Below are positions 1 to 6,565 of a stretch of 64,000 nucleotides of DNA, one piece after another. Every line of letters begins with the position of its first letter. The first letter of the stretch is position 1. The notes beneath the pieces are model-generated. The model was not told the DNA's origin and did not search any database. It was given only the letters and a program-made list of their open reading frames with translations. Location of the stretch: positions 558,001 through 622,000 of the forward strand of contig CP058998.1 in NCBI GenBank assembly GCA_013426015.1. Reading direction: 5' to 3'. This DNA is from Candidatus Fermentimicrarchaeum limneticum (GTDB lineage: Archaea; Micrarchaeota; Micrarchaeia; Burarchaeales; Fermentimicrarchaeaceae). Position numbers and translations under genes: made by a program.

Positions 1-690
1 GTGGGGCTAGGAAATGATGGAATGTTCTCCCTTTACATGCATCCTTACAACCACAGCATACTCTTTGGAGGAACATACAACGGAATTGCCAAATCAGAGG
101 ATGGAGGTAAGACGTGGAAGCTTAAAGGAAAGAAAGGAATAGAAAACTTGAGGGGGGAAGGGGCATGGAAAGTGTGGGAAAAACAGACCAAAGGTATCAT
201 GCCTCCAGAGCAATGGCCATATGTAGTGGCGATTGATAGCAATAACCCGAACATAATTTATACGACCACCAAAAACGGCAAGAACAAGGGTTACTGCCAA
301 AGAAACATGAACATGCTGGGTGGGTATGATAGAAATCACTTCTGTGGCATAGTGATGAAATCAACCGATGGTGGAGAAATATGGTCTGAAATCATGAAAG
401 GCCTCAACTGGGGGAGCGAATTTTACACATTGATAATTTACCCGAAGAACCACAGCGTACTGTTCCTGAGCAGCAATAAAGGAGTTTACATAAGCACGAA
501 TGCTGGGGAGAGCTGGAATCCGATAAACGAAGGCCTTCCAACACCTACCTCACTATATCCTAATCAGGTTAGAGATAATGTCGCAGATAATCTAGCGCTC
601 ACACCAGACAACAATTATTTGATACTCGGTTTAACGAATTATGGTGCGTGGAGAGCTGACCTATCGAAGCTTAATCTCAGTTCAAGTTGA
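1..690 (+). CDS. BNR/Asp-box beta-propeller protein, C-terminal part
   Basis: The frame is open at the left edge of the window, so the GTG at base 1 is probably not the true start and only the C-terminal 229 residues are seen. Three Asp-box motifs (SEDGGKTWK, STDGGEIWSE and STNAGESWNP) are spaced as in sialidase-like or VPS10/photosystem-stability-type beta-propellers. These blades usually sit in secreted or surface proteins. The sequence gives no catalytic sialidase residues, so substrate and enzymatic activity are unknown. The fold is well supported; the function is not. Confidence 0.75.
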   Translation: MGLGNDGMFSLYMHPYNHSILFGGTYNGIAKSEDGGKTWKLKGKKGIENLRGEGAWKVWEKQTKGIMPPEQWPYVVAIDSNNPNIIYTTTKNGKNKGYCQRNMNMLGGYDRNHFCGIVMKSTDGGEIWSEIMKGLNWGSEFYTLIIYPKNHSVLFLSSNKGVYISTNAGESWNPINEGLPTPTSLYPNQVRDNVADNLALTPDNNYLILGLTNYGAWRADLSKLNLSSS

Positions 691-719
691 TTTATAATAT
701 TCGATGGATTAATCTGAAG

Positions 720-738
720 TCAAAGCAAGTTTAAATGG
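720..738 (+). promoter_or_regulatory. CAAAGCAAG-TTTAAA promoter-like module (copy 1)
   Basis: TCAAAGCAAGTTTAAATGG resembles the modules at 2844 and 3141, where the same upstream CCAAAGCAA precedes a TATA box of a gene. Here transcription to the right would run antisense into the gene ending at 768, so its role is unclear. It may be a degenerate copy or drive an unrecognised short RNA. Confidence 0.3.
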
Positions 739-767
739 AAAGTTCAGTTGCACCTGACACTGCAGAA

Positions 768-1988
768 TTATTTAGTTTTAAAATCAATGCTCGCAATCAT
801 TTTGTCGGCAATTTGCTCGTTTCTGTAGTAGTTCGCCTCCTTTGAAACAAAGGTTATGCTCACAAGCTCGCCGGGTTTTGAATCAACAACGATCACTTTT
901 CCTTTTGCATAATACCCTTTTGCCTCCATGTATGTTCTGTAGTAGTATATCTTTGCCTTCTTACCATCAACATAGCTATCTGTTGTTGATAAGAATGTCT
1001 CACCAACGCCTTCTGAGTTGTGTGAAAGGATATACGCTGCTTCTTCAAATGTTTTGTCCGAGTAAAAGTCCTTCTCTATGCTGAAGTACGCCTGCGTATT
1101 CCCTTCGTCAGGTCCGATGACTTCTACTAGGATGTTCGGATCGGGATATTTGGTCACAGTCCAGCCATCGGCAGGAACAAACCTTATGCCGTCAACCTCA
1201 ACTGGCTTCGGAGCGAACAAGCCTTTGATGAAATCAGGGCCGGCAACAATGATGACGATGACCACCATTAGTAATATAAAGAACAGGGCAAACATTCCAA
1301 GACCTGAGAAGAAGTTGCTGGCGCTTTTCGCTTCGGGGGTTTTTTCCTTGAAAATTTTGCCAAACTTAAAGCCAGCTCCGCCCAATTTTTTGTAAATTCT
1401 GTAGATTAGGTAGATGGGAAGAATGATAGATAGCAAAATGATTGCGCCAAATCCAATTAGACGCTCGCCATCCATCTCACCTAAATCAGAGAGGCTGCGA
1501 AATAGCATGGGGTATGCATTCTCGTAGAGTGCGGCGAAGAGCAAGGCGAATAGAACTATTATTTCTCCAGTGACTTCCGGAAACTTTTTGGTCTCTTTTA
1601 CAATGATCTCTTTTTTTCTAGGTTTAATCTCTTTTCCCTTGGATTTTCCCTTCTCTGGTTTTTTCTTTGAGTCTCCCGGCTTTAGGAAATACCCAACTAC
1701 GGGGCAAGCAACTACGTATGAGAATATTATTTGGATGATGAAACTGGGCAGCATTTCAGAAAATATGCTGAAGTCGAAAATCATTACTGAAAACCATGCC
1801 ATGCCATAAAACATGACAAACGCAGTATATGTTTCGGTTGTGCACTCCTGCGGCATATCAAAAGCAGGCGCATACCATGGAGTGCAACTCCTGTGCTCTC
1901 CAAAAATAATGTTTGGGAGAATTAGGAATGCTATGAAAGCTATCAAAAGCTTTCTGCGGGTTGGATTCAGAAATTCCGCAAAATTCAT
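768..1988 (-). CDS. Multi-pass membrane protein with PsbP-like C-terminal domain
   Basis: This is a 406-residue protein with about six hydrophobic segments (near residues 12-30, 55-75, 80-100, 142-160, 175-195 and 228-250). A very basic cytoplasmic loop, KKKPEKGKSKGKEIKPRKK, lies between the third and fourth. The last approx. 145 residues form a soluble domain (WTVTKYPDPNILVEV, then SIEKDFYSDKTFEEAA) that resembles the PsbP/DcrB-like fold often anchored at the outer face of archaeal membranes. The ATG lies about 25 bases after TTTTAAATAG, so a leaderless mRNA is likely. A perfect 15-bp tandem repeat lies just upstream. Function is unknown. Confidence 0.7.
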   Translation of the reverse strand: MNFAEFLNPTRRKLLIAFIAFLILPNIIFGEHRSCTPWYAPAFDMPQECTTETYTAFVMFYGMAWFSVMIFDFSIFSEMLPSFIIQIIFSYVVACPVVGYFLKPGDSKKKPEKGKSKGKEIKPRKKEIIVKETKKFPEVTGEIIVLFALLFAALYENAYPMLFRSLSDLGEMDGERLIGFGAIILLSIILPIYLIYRIYKKLGGAGFKFGKIFKEKTPEAKSASNFFSGLGMFALFFILLMVVIVIIVAGPDFIKGLFAPKPVEVDGIRFVPADGWTVTKYPDPNILVEVIGPDEGNTQAYFSIEKDFYSDKTFEEAAYILSHNSEGVGETFLSTTDSYVDGKKAKIYYYRTYMEAKGYYAKGKVIVVDSKPGELVSITFVSKEANYYRNEQIADKMIASIDFKTK

Positions 1989-2017
1989 TGTTTTAAGTAG
2001 TAATAAGACTACTATTT

Positions 2018-2047
2018 AAAATGTATGTTTATAAAATGTATGTTTAT
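2018..2047. repeat. Perfect 15-bp tandem repeat upstream of the membrane-protein gene
   Basis: AAAATGTATGTTTAT occurs twice in immediate tandem. It overlaps the upstream edge of the TATA box that serves the leftward gene starting at 1988. The position suits a repressor or activator site, though no binding protein can be assigned. Confidence 0.6.
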
Positions 2048-2100
2048 TCTCAAAACCGAAGAGGCTTAAAAGTTCAATTTCACTTTGTAAAATCAGGAAT

Positions 2101-2124
2101 GCCTCGGACGCTGTAGACCTTATC
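2101..2124. repeat. 24-bp conserved intergenic segment, inverted copy at 6209-6232
   Basis: Bases 2101-2124 match the reverse complement of 6209-6232 at 22 of 24 positions, and weaker similarity continues on both sides. The segment sits in the 318-bp gap 1989-2306. The rest of that gap holds the tandem repeat at 2018-2047 and a TATA box (GATATTTAAATT) about 35 bases before the next gene. Confidence 0.5.
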
Positions 2125-2306
2125 CGGTTGATAACCTCAGTTACAGGCTACACACTTTCCTGCAGTGTTATTGATGTTATTATTTTTATATCTATCTTCG
2201 GTGAAATGAGTAAAAACTGCACGGATTCTCTCTTTTGTTCGGCTACTGACTAACAAAAACTGTTTGATATTTAAATTTCTTGAAATGCAAAATTATAGGT
2301 GATGAA

Positions 2307-2789
2307 ATGAAGAGAACAATAATTTCTGGATTTTTGACTTTGCTTTTTTTGGGCGGGATTTTCTACGCCCAACAGTCTGCGGAGATACCGCCATCTGAAG
2401 TACCACCAGTTGGGATACCGCCACTGCCTATGGTGGAGATTAGGTACTACGAGGGAGAGGCACTAATCCATTATGCGAATGGGCGTATCTTGAGAGGCAC
2501 GGCATACGTCTTGGCGGAGAGAGACCCCTCCAGCAACCTCTTCAGAGGGAGATATGCAATATGTTACGGAGGAGTATGCACGGCAACTTCCTATTCCTCT
2601 TGGATTAGGGGCAAGGAGAACAATGGAATTTGGTTTGTTGATAGTGACGGAACACTGGCAGTACTAGGCCCCAAAAAGGGTCTACTCAAGTTGAATAGAG
2701 GGAGCACGAAAATCCTTATGAAGCTTGAGCTCAAACAGCCAATTCCAGTACCAATGCCAGAGCCACTTCAGGATATAACAGTTCAGTAG
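2307..2789 (+). CDS. Small secreted protein of unknown function
   Basis: A 160-residue protein begins with a clear signal peptide (MKRTIISGFLTLLFLGGIFYA). A proline-rich stretch with PPSEVPPVGIPPLP follows, then an approx. 110-residue domain rich in Tyr, Gly and Arg (YYEGEALIHYANGRILRG) that resembles no family I know. The ATG at 2307 is preferred over an upstream in-frame TTG at 2280 because GGTGAT lies just before it and because the signal peptide then begins at residue 1. A T-rich terminator follows the stop. Probably exported or anchored in the cell envelope. Confidence 0.65.
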   Translation: MKRTIISGFLTLLFLGGIFYAQQSAEIPPSEVPPVGIPPLPMVEIRYYEGEALIHYANGRILRGTAYVLAERDPSSNLFRGRYAICYGGVCTATSYSSWIRGKENNGIWFVDSDGTLAVLGPKKGLLKLNRGSTKILMKLELKQPIPVPMPEPLQDITVQ

Positions 2790-2794
2790 TGAGA

Positions 2795-2820
2795 TTTTTT
2801 TATTTTTTATATTTTTATAT
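2795..2820 (+). terminator. T-rich archaeal terminator
   Basis: Runs of T (TTTTTTT, TTTTTT and TTTTT) begin within 8 bases of the stop codon of the secreted-protein gene. This is the usual form of intrinsic archaeal termination without a hairpin. Confidence 0.6.
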
Positions 2821-2843
2821 TTCAGATAGCAAGCTATTTTGAA

Positions 2844-2862
2844 CCAAAGCAATCTTAATATA
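2844..2862 (+). promoter_or_regulatory. CCAAAGCAA-TTAATATA promoter module (copy 2)
   Basis: CCAAAGCAATCTTAATATA places a TATA box about 35-40 bases before the ATG at 2895. The CCAAAGCAA just upstream of the BRE/TATA recurs at 3141 and, on the other strand, at 8316, each time before a short gene. This suggests a shared activator site. Confidence 0.5.
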
Positions 2863-2881
2863 CTCCAGATTCTAACTATCT

Positions 2882-2936
2882 CTGGGGTGAGCTTATGAAG
2901 GAGTATATCCCTGGGGTGAGCTTGAAGGAGTATACC
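2882..2936 (+). repeat. Tandem duplication of a ribosome site plus start region
   Basis: CTGGGGTGAGCTT followed by GAAGGAGTATA occurs at 2882-2907 and again at 2911-2934, except that the second copy lacks the AT of the start codon. The first copy supplies the ribosome site and ATG of the gene at 2895. The second copy is translated as an N-terminal repeat (KEYIPGVSLKEYTA). Confidence 0.75.
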
Positions 2937-3155
2937 GCTGTTCTTGGTTCAGTTTTATTGGCAATTCTGCTATTGGGTGGTAAATATAACCTAAAAGAGT
3001 TGGTTCTCATTTTGGTTCTCGCTGTTTTTGGTGGTCTCTTAATCGGAGTGATATTTGGTCCAATAGGAGCTTTTTTGGGTTTCTGGAGCGTTATATACGC
3101 ATTTTACAGGAAGGAGAAGCAGTTCAAAGGAAAAAATGAGCCAAAGCAAGTTTAA
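2895..3155 (+). CDS. Small two- to three-span membrane protein
   Basis: An 86-residue protein has hydrophobic segments near residues 12-29, 33-52 and 54-70 and a basic tail (YRKEKQFKGKNEPKQV). The N-terminus contains a small duplication (KEYIPGVSLKEY) made by a DNA duplication covering the ribosome site. GGGGTGAG lies just before the ATG. The next gene's promoter overlaps the 3' end of this one. I do not recognise a family; a small integral membrane protein is all that can be supported. Confidence 0.6.
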   Translation: MKEYIPGVSLKEYTAVLGSVLLAILLLGGKYNLKELVLILVLAVFGGLLIGVIFGPIGAFLGFWSVIYAFYRKEKQFKGKNEPKQV

Positions 3156-3159
3156 TATA
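3141..3159 (+). promoter_or_regulatory. CCAAAGCAAG-TTTAATATA promoter module (copy 3)
   Basis: CCAAAGCAAGTTTAATATA overlaps the end of the preceding gene and puts its TATA box about 35 bases before the ATG at 3194. It is the closest match to the module at 2844. Confidence 0.55.
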
Positions 3160-3193
3160 CCGCTAGGGAGGAAAAGAAAGTTGGGTGATGTTT

Positions 3194-3679
3194 ATGAACA
3201 AACTCTACGAGAAGGCTGAAACAGGCTGCTGCCCTAGGTTTGACCCTGCTCCCTGGGATGGGAAGGAAATAGAATGGAAGAACAAACTGTTTCTCAAAGA
3301 TCATATTCGGAGCTTCTTCCACATTCCTCTGAACTTCGGCAATGTTATGGTTAAGAACATGGAGAGAATCAAGGAGGCGGGCGCTCTTGCCCCCAAACCT
3401 CTCATGCTCTCGGATGAGAAATCCCTCTGGGGGGCAGACATCTACATTGCGGTCAACAAGGAGGTGCCAGGTGCAGATATGGTGAAGATTTCCGGAACAT
3501 TTCTGAGCAAGGTTTTTGAAGGGCCGTACAAGGAGACTGGGAAGTGGGTTAAGGAGATGCAGGAGTACATGAAATCAAAAGGCAAGGAGATGAGGGAGAT
3601 GTATTTCTTCTACACTACCTGCCCTGCATGCGCGAAGTATTACGGGAAGAATTACACAGTAATACTGGCGAAAATATGA
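3194..3679 (+). CDS. GyrI-like small-molecule-binding family protein (often labelled 'hydrolase')
   Basis: This 161-residue protein starts with a TGCCPRFDPAPWD segment and has FFHIPLNFGNVM near residue 40. It ends with a TTCPACAKYYG stretch. These features match a widespread uncharacterised family that databases often call 'hydrolase' and that has a GyrI-like fold. The paired cysteines (CC near the N-terminus, CPAC near the C-terminus) could bind metal or metalloid. ATG 3194 is chosen because GGTGAT precedes it. The stop overlaps the arsM start (ATGA), so the two are translationally coupled. An arsenic-related role is inference from that context. Confidence 0.6.
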   Translation: MNKLYEKAETGCCPRFDPAPWDGKEIEWKNKLFLKDHIRSFFHIPLNFGNVMVKNMERIKEAGALAPKPLMLSDEKSLWGADIYIAVNKEVPGADMVKISGTFLSKVFEGPYKETGKWVKEMQEYMKSKGKEMREMYFFYTTCPACAKYYGKNYTVILAKI

Positions 3680-4434
3680 AAAATAGCGAAATCAAGAAAA
3701 TTGTAAAGAAAAGATATTCTCAGATTGCTAAGGAGGGCACTAGCTGTTGTCTGACTTGCGGCCCATGCGGTCATAATGCAACCGAACAAGCAAAGAGAAT
3801 AGGCTATTCTGAAGAAGAGCTAGGAAAAATACCGAAAGAAGCAGTTATGGGTTTAGGTTGCGGAAACCCAACAGCGCTAGCAGATTTAAGGGAAGGGGAA
3901 ACTGTTTTGGATTTGGGGACAGGTGCAGGAATTGATGTATTTTTGGCTGCAAATAAAGTAGGGCCAGAGGGTTATGTCATTGGAGTTGATATGACAGAAG
4001 AAATGATAAAAAAGGCTAATAAAACAGCAAAAAAACATGGATACAAAAATGTCGAATTTAGAGTCGGAGAAATTGAAAATTTGCCTGTTGAAGATAATTC
4101 TGTTGATGTAATCATCAGTAACTGCGTCATTAATCTTTCTCCGGACAAATTGCGGACATACCAAGAAGCGTACAGGGTTTTAAAACCAGGCGGAAGGGTT
4201 TTGATTTCTGATCTGGTTACAGAGGGAGAACTGCCTGAAAAAATTAGGAGAAACTCTGATGCCTGGGCGGGGTGCATTGCTGGAGCATTAGAGAAAAGGA
4301 AATACATAGAGACAATAAGAAAAGCAGGGTTCAGAGATGTAAAAATCGTTTCCCAGAATACATATGAGCCTGGGCTAAACGGCGTATTGCGCGGAAAAAT
4401 TACAAGTGTTAAAATAAAGGCGTACAAAAAATAG
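3676..4434 (+). CDS. arsM: Arsenite S-adenosylmethionine methyltransferase
   Basis: This 252-residue SAM methyltransferase methylates As(III) in the family's characterised members. Motif I is VLDLGTGAGIDV. The ArsM-type cysteines are present: a CCLTCGPCG cluster near residue 20, SNCVINL, and AGCIAGAL; the last two correspond to the arsenic-binding cysteines of known ArsM. The ATG at 3676 overlaps the previous stop. Base composition is visibly AT-richer than most surrounding genes, which suggests transfer. No arsR-like regulator or arsenite pump is seen nearby. Confidence 0.88.
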   Translation: MKNSEIKKIVKKRYSQIAKEGTSCCLTCGPCGHNATEQAKRIGYSEEELGKIPKEAVMGLGCGNPTALADLREGETVLDLGTGAGIDVFLAANKVGPEGYVIGVDMTEEMIKKANKTAKKHGYKNVEFRVGEIENLPVEDNSVDVIISNCVINLSPDKLRTYQEAYRVLKPGGRVLISDLVTEGELPEKIRRNSDAWAGCIAGALEKRKYIETIRKAGFRDVKIVSQNTYEPGLNGVLRGKITSVKIKAYKK

Positions 4435-4506
4435 ATTCTTTAGTTGAGGGGCGGAATTTGAAAAATCAAGGCGTCTGGGGCTTCTTTTGGCAATCCCGAA
4501 CCAGAT

Positions 4507-4761
4507 TCACTTGTAAACCTTCTTCCTGCGCCCTAAATCAATCACGTAGAGCTTCTTCCCCGCCTCATCCAAATCTATGAAAACCCTGTAGTCGCCAACC
4601 CTCAGCTTCCATATCTTCACAGAAACCAGCCTGTCGAGGAAGAGGTGGGGCGAATCCCTTATCTCCTCAACTTTCCTTATAATTCTTGAAACTGCAACTT
4701 TGTCAAGGGAAGAGAGGGATCTCTGTGCCCTCCTTGTCCAGACAACCTCGTAGGGCATCAC
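4507..4761 (-). CDS. RelE/ParE-family toxin
   Basis: An 84-residue protein with the RelE/ParE layout: an N-terminal helix pair (YEVVWTRRAQRSLSSLD), then the strand core KIWKLRVGDYRVFIDLD, and a basic tail (GRRKKVYK). RelE members cleave mRNA on the ribosome and ParE members act on gyrase; the sequence does not decide which applies. Its start overlaps the antitoxin stop by four bases, so they form one transcript with the antitoxin first. Confidence 0.85.
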   Translation of the reverse strand: MMPYEVVWTRRAQRSLSSLDKVAVSRIIRKVEEIRDSPHLFLDRLVSVKIWKLRVGDYRVFIDLDEAGKKLYVIDLGRRKKVYK

Positions 4762-5000
4762 TCAGCACCCAGTTTCCTCAGCAACTCCTTTGTGGAGAGC
4801 ACCCTGCCCTCTTTCACGTCTTTCCTGCCCTCCTCTATTCCTTTTATTGCCTCCTCGCTCAGCTGCTCCTTCTCAGCCATTTCAAACACCTTCATAAGCT
4901 TGTTGAGTATCTCATCGTATGTCTCGCGCGTGTACTCCTTCAGGGAGAGAAGCTTCTCCCGTGTTTCCTTCTGAATCTGGATTGTTGTAAGCTCAGCCAT
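4758..5000 (-). CDS. Antitoxin partner of the RelE/ParE toxin
   Basis: An 80-residue acidic protein. Residues 5-45 (TTIQIQKETREKLLSLKEYTRETYDEIL) look like a ribbon-helix-helix DNA-binding region of the kind found in archaeal antitoxins. The charged C-terminal half (EGRKDVKEGRVLSTKELLRKLG) would wrap the toxin. It is the first gene of the pair and probably autoregulates. The upstream region to 5056 has several TATA-like, partly palindromic tracts suitable for a shared operator. Confidence 0.8.
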   Translation of the reverse strand: MAELTTIQIQKETREKLLSLKEYTRETYDEILNKLMKVFEMAEKEQLSEEAIKGIEEGRKDVKEGRVLSTKELLRKLGAE

Positions 5001-5056
5001 AGAACCACCAGCAGTTATATACTACCATATAAGTTATTATACTGCAGCTATATAAA

Positions 5057-5172
5057 CCTTTCACCTGAAAGGGGAGGGTAGAAGGATTGGAGGTGCGAGC
5101 CTTTAACAACTCGAGTTGCTGAAGCCTCCAAATTTCGCCTCAAAAGGCGAAAGGAACCGCGAGGTTCCTCTT
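5057..5172 (+). ncRNA. Candidate structured RNA with four stem-loops
   Basis: The stretch holds consecutive perfect stems: CCTTTC/GAAAGG (5057-5072), TTGGAGG/CCTCCAA (5087-5093 with 5125-5131) enclosing CAAC-TCGA-GTTG (5107-5118), TTTCGCCT/AGGCGAAA (5133-5152), and AGGAACC-GCGA-GGTTCCT (5152-5169), which closes with a GNRA tetraloop on this strand. A TATATAAA box at about 5049-5056 would start an RNA near 5080. The next gene has its own TATA box at 5181, so this is not simply its leader. No known RNA family is recognised. Confidence 0.5.
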
Positions 5173-5210
5173 GTGCTATGTTTAAATAAGAAAAAATGCA
5201 CAATTAAGGC

Positions 5211-6062
5211 ATGTCAAACGAGATCGCGCTAAAGGAGAAGAAAGAGCGCCTATGGGCAGATTTTGCGCTTGATACTCTTGGAAGAAAGGAGCCTTCCGGT
5301 GCTGAAAGACGTAAGGCTGAGGCGTATTGCGGGGCGAGGAGGCTCGCTATAGAGCTGGAGTTCGAGCCAACCGGCAAGCGCGAGAGTTACGTAAAAAAAT
5401 ATCTGGAGTTGGTTGATTCCTTTGCAGGCATATTGAAGGGAGAAGGCGGCATGGCGGGCTGTGACTTCGGGACAGGCAAGAACATCTTTGGCCTGATTCC
5501 AATGGAGGAGAAAAAGAAGCTGCAGGAGGACTTGATAAGTGCGATTTGGGGGGTGCTATACGGCAACTTGAATGTGACGTATGGAGGGAGCAGGTCTGGC
5601 TTCCTGCGCGACTCCCTTGATACTGGCTCGTGGGATTGCGACAATTCCTCCACGCTTGTTTTTGATGTTGCGCGGGAGGTGGGCGTGCCGGTTGAGATGG
5701 TCATTGTTCCCGGGCATGCGCTTGTCAAGACCAATGATTTCTTCTTTGAAACGACCAGCAAAGGCAACCCGGTGTATTACCCCGCCGACAGGCTGTATAC
5801 CAGGTATCCTGTCATCTACGCTATCACCTCCGAGCTGGAGGTTGTTGATGCAGTCGCCTACAGTAACAGAGGCACCGCTTATTTCAATGAAGCGGGGTAT
5901 GACATGGCTATTAAAGACTTCGACAGGGCTATCGGGCTGCTCCCAAAGTATGCGGATGCATATAAGAACAGAAGCCTTGCTTACTTCTTTAGAGGCGAGT
6001 ATGAGAAGGCCAGGCAGGATGAAGAGAAGGCCAAGGAGATTCTGAGGCTGATGAAAGAATGA
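5211..6062 (+). CDS. Transglutaminase-like protein with C-terminal TPR repeats
   Basis: This 283-residue protein combines a transglutaminase/cysteine-protease-like core with two tetratricopeptide repeats. The catalytic Cys lies in GSWDCDNSSTLVFD near residue 144, the His in VPGHALVKT near 168, and an Asp may be supplied by the following strand. Residues 215-280 form TPR helices (AYSNRGTAYFNEAGYDMAIKD and AYKNRSLAYFFRGEYEKA). The leaderless start ATG lies about 25 bases after TTTAAATA. It may cleave or cross-link peptides; the substrate is unknown. Confidence 0.7.
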   Translation: MSNEIALKEKKERLWADFALDTLGRKEPSGAERRKAEAYCGARRLAIELEFEPTGKRESYVKKYLELVDSFAGILKGEGGMAGCDFGTGKNIFGLIPMEEKKKLQEDLISAIWGVLYGNLNVTYGGSRSGFLRDSLDTGSWDCDNSSTLVFDVAREVGVPVEMVIVPGHALVKTNDFFFETTSKGNPVYYPADRLYTRYPVIYAITSELEVVDAVAYSNRGTAYFNEAGYDMAIKDFDRAIGLLPKYADAYKNRSLAYFFRGEYEKARQDEEKAKEILRLMKE

Positions 6063-6208
6063 TTCGAGATTACTGAAAAACATGGCGGAGCTTATTTTTG
6101 GCGAATCTGAACCCGATAGGGCTTTTCCCTGCGAATGCAGAACTATTTAAAGAGTGAAAGACAAAATATCAATGCCAATGAGGACATGAACAACCACTGA
6201 TACAACAT

Positions 6209-6232
6209 GATGAGGTCAACAGCGTCCGAGGC
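6209..6232. repeat. 24-bp conserved segment, inverted copy at 2101-2124
   Basis: It matches 2101-2124 in reverse complement at 22 of 24 bases. The surrounding gap (6063-6355) also holds a CCAAAACAAGCTTAAATTG module on the minus strand at 6261-6280. That could start a leftward RNA through this segment. A weak rightward reading frame of 41 codons (6207-6332) covers it too. Confidence 0.45.
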
Positions 6233-6355
6233 AAAACGAATTCTACGACGGAGAATTGAACAATTTAAGCTTGTTTTGGCTTTGAGACTTGGATGCCTCC
6301 TCAAAAAATGTTCAATTGCCCCTAAATGTTAATATACCTCTTTCAGCAACTATTA

Positions 6356-6472
6356 ATGGATGGTTTTATGAGCAAAACACAAGCACGAAGATTTGGCAAG
6401 CCACATCAAGACCCACACCGCAAGAAACCGAGAAAAATGGGAAAAGATAGAAAGAGGCAAGGCTTATTTTAA
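6356..6472 (+). CDS. Small highly basic protein (38 aa)
   Basis: A 38-codon frame encodes a protein rich in Lys, Arg and His (FGKPHQDPHRKKPRKMGKDR). The ATG at 6356 lies about 25 bases after TTAATATA, the spacing of a leaderless archaeal message. An in-frame ATG at 6368 is an alternative start. The composition suggests a ribosome- or nucleic-acid-associated peptide, but no named family is recognised. Confidence 0.4.
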   Translation: MDGFMSKTQARRFGKPHQDPHRKKPRKMGKDRKRQGLF

Positions 6473-6565
6473 GCTTGCTTTGGCTTCTTGTTTTCGAGAA
6501 TCGCTTACGCACGCAAAAATAGTCGATAAGTTATGTAACTATGGTTACATTCTGCTCTGCTATAC

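Noticed and set aside
6201-6235. C/D-box guide RNA
   Set aside because: A TGATGA-like C box is present, but no CTGA D box follows at a suitable distance.
6207-6332. 41-codon plus-strand frame containing RSTASEA
   Set aside because: No ribosome site or well-placed TATA box, and it ends on a promoter. It is noted only under the 24-bp repeat finding.
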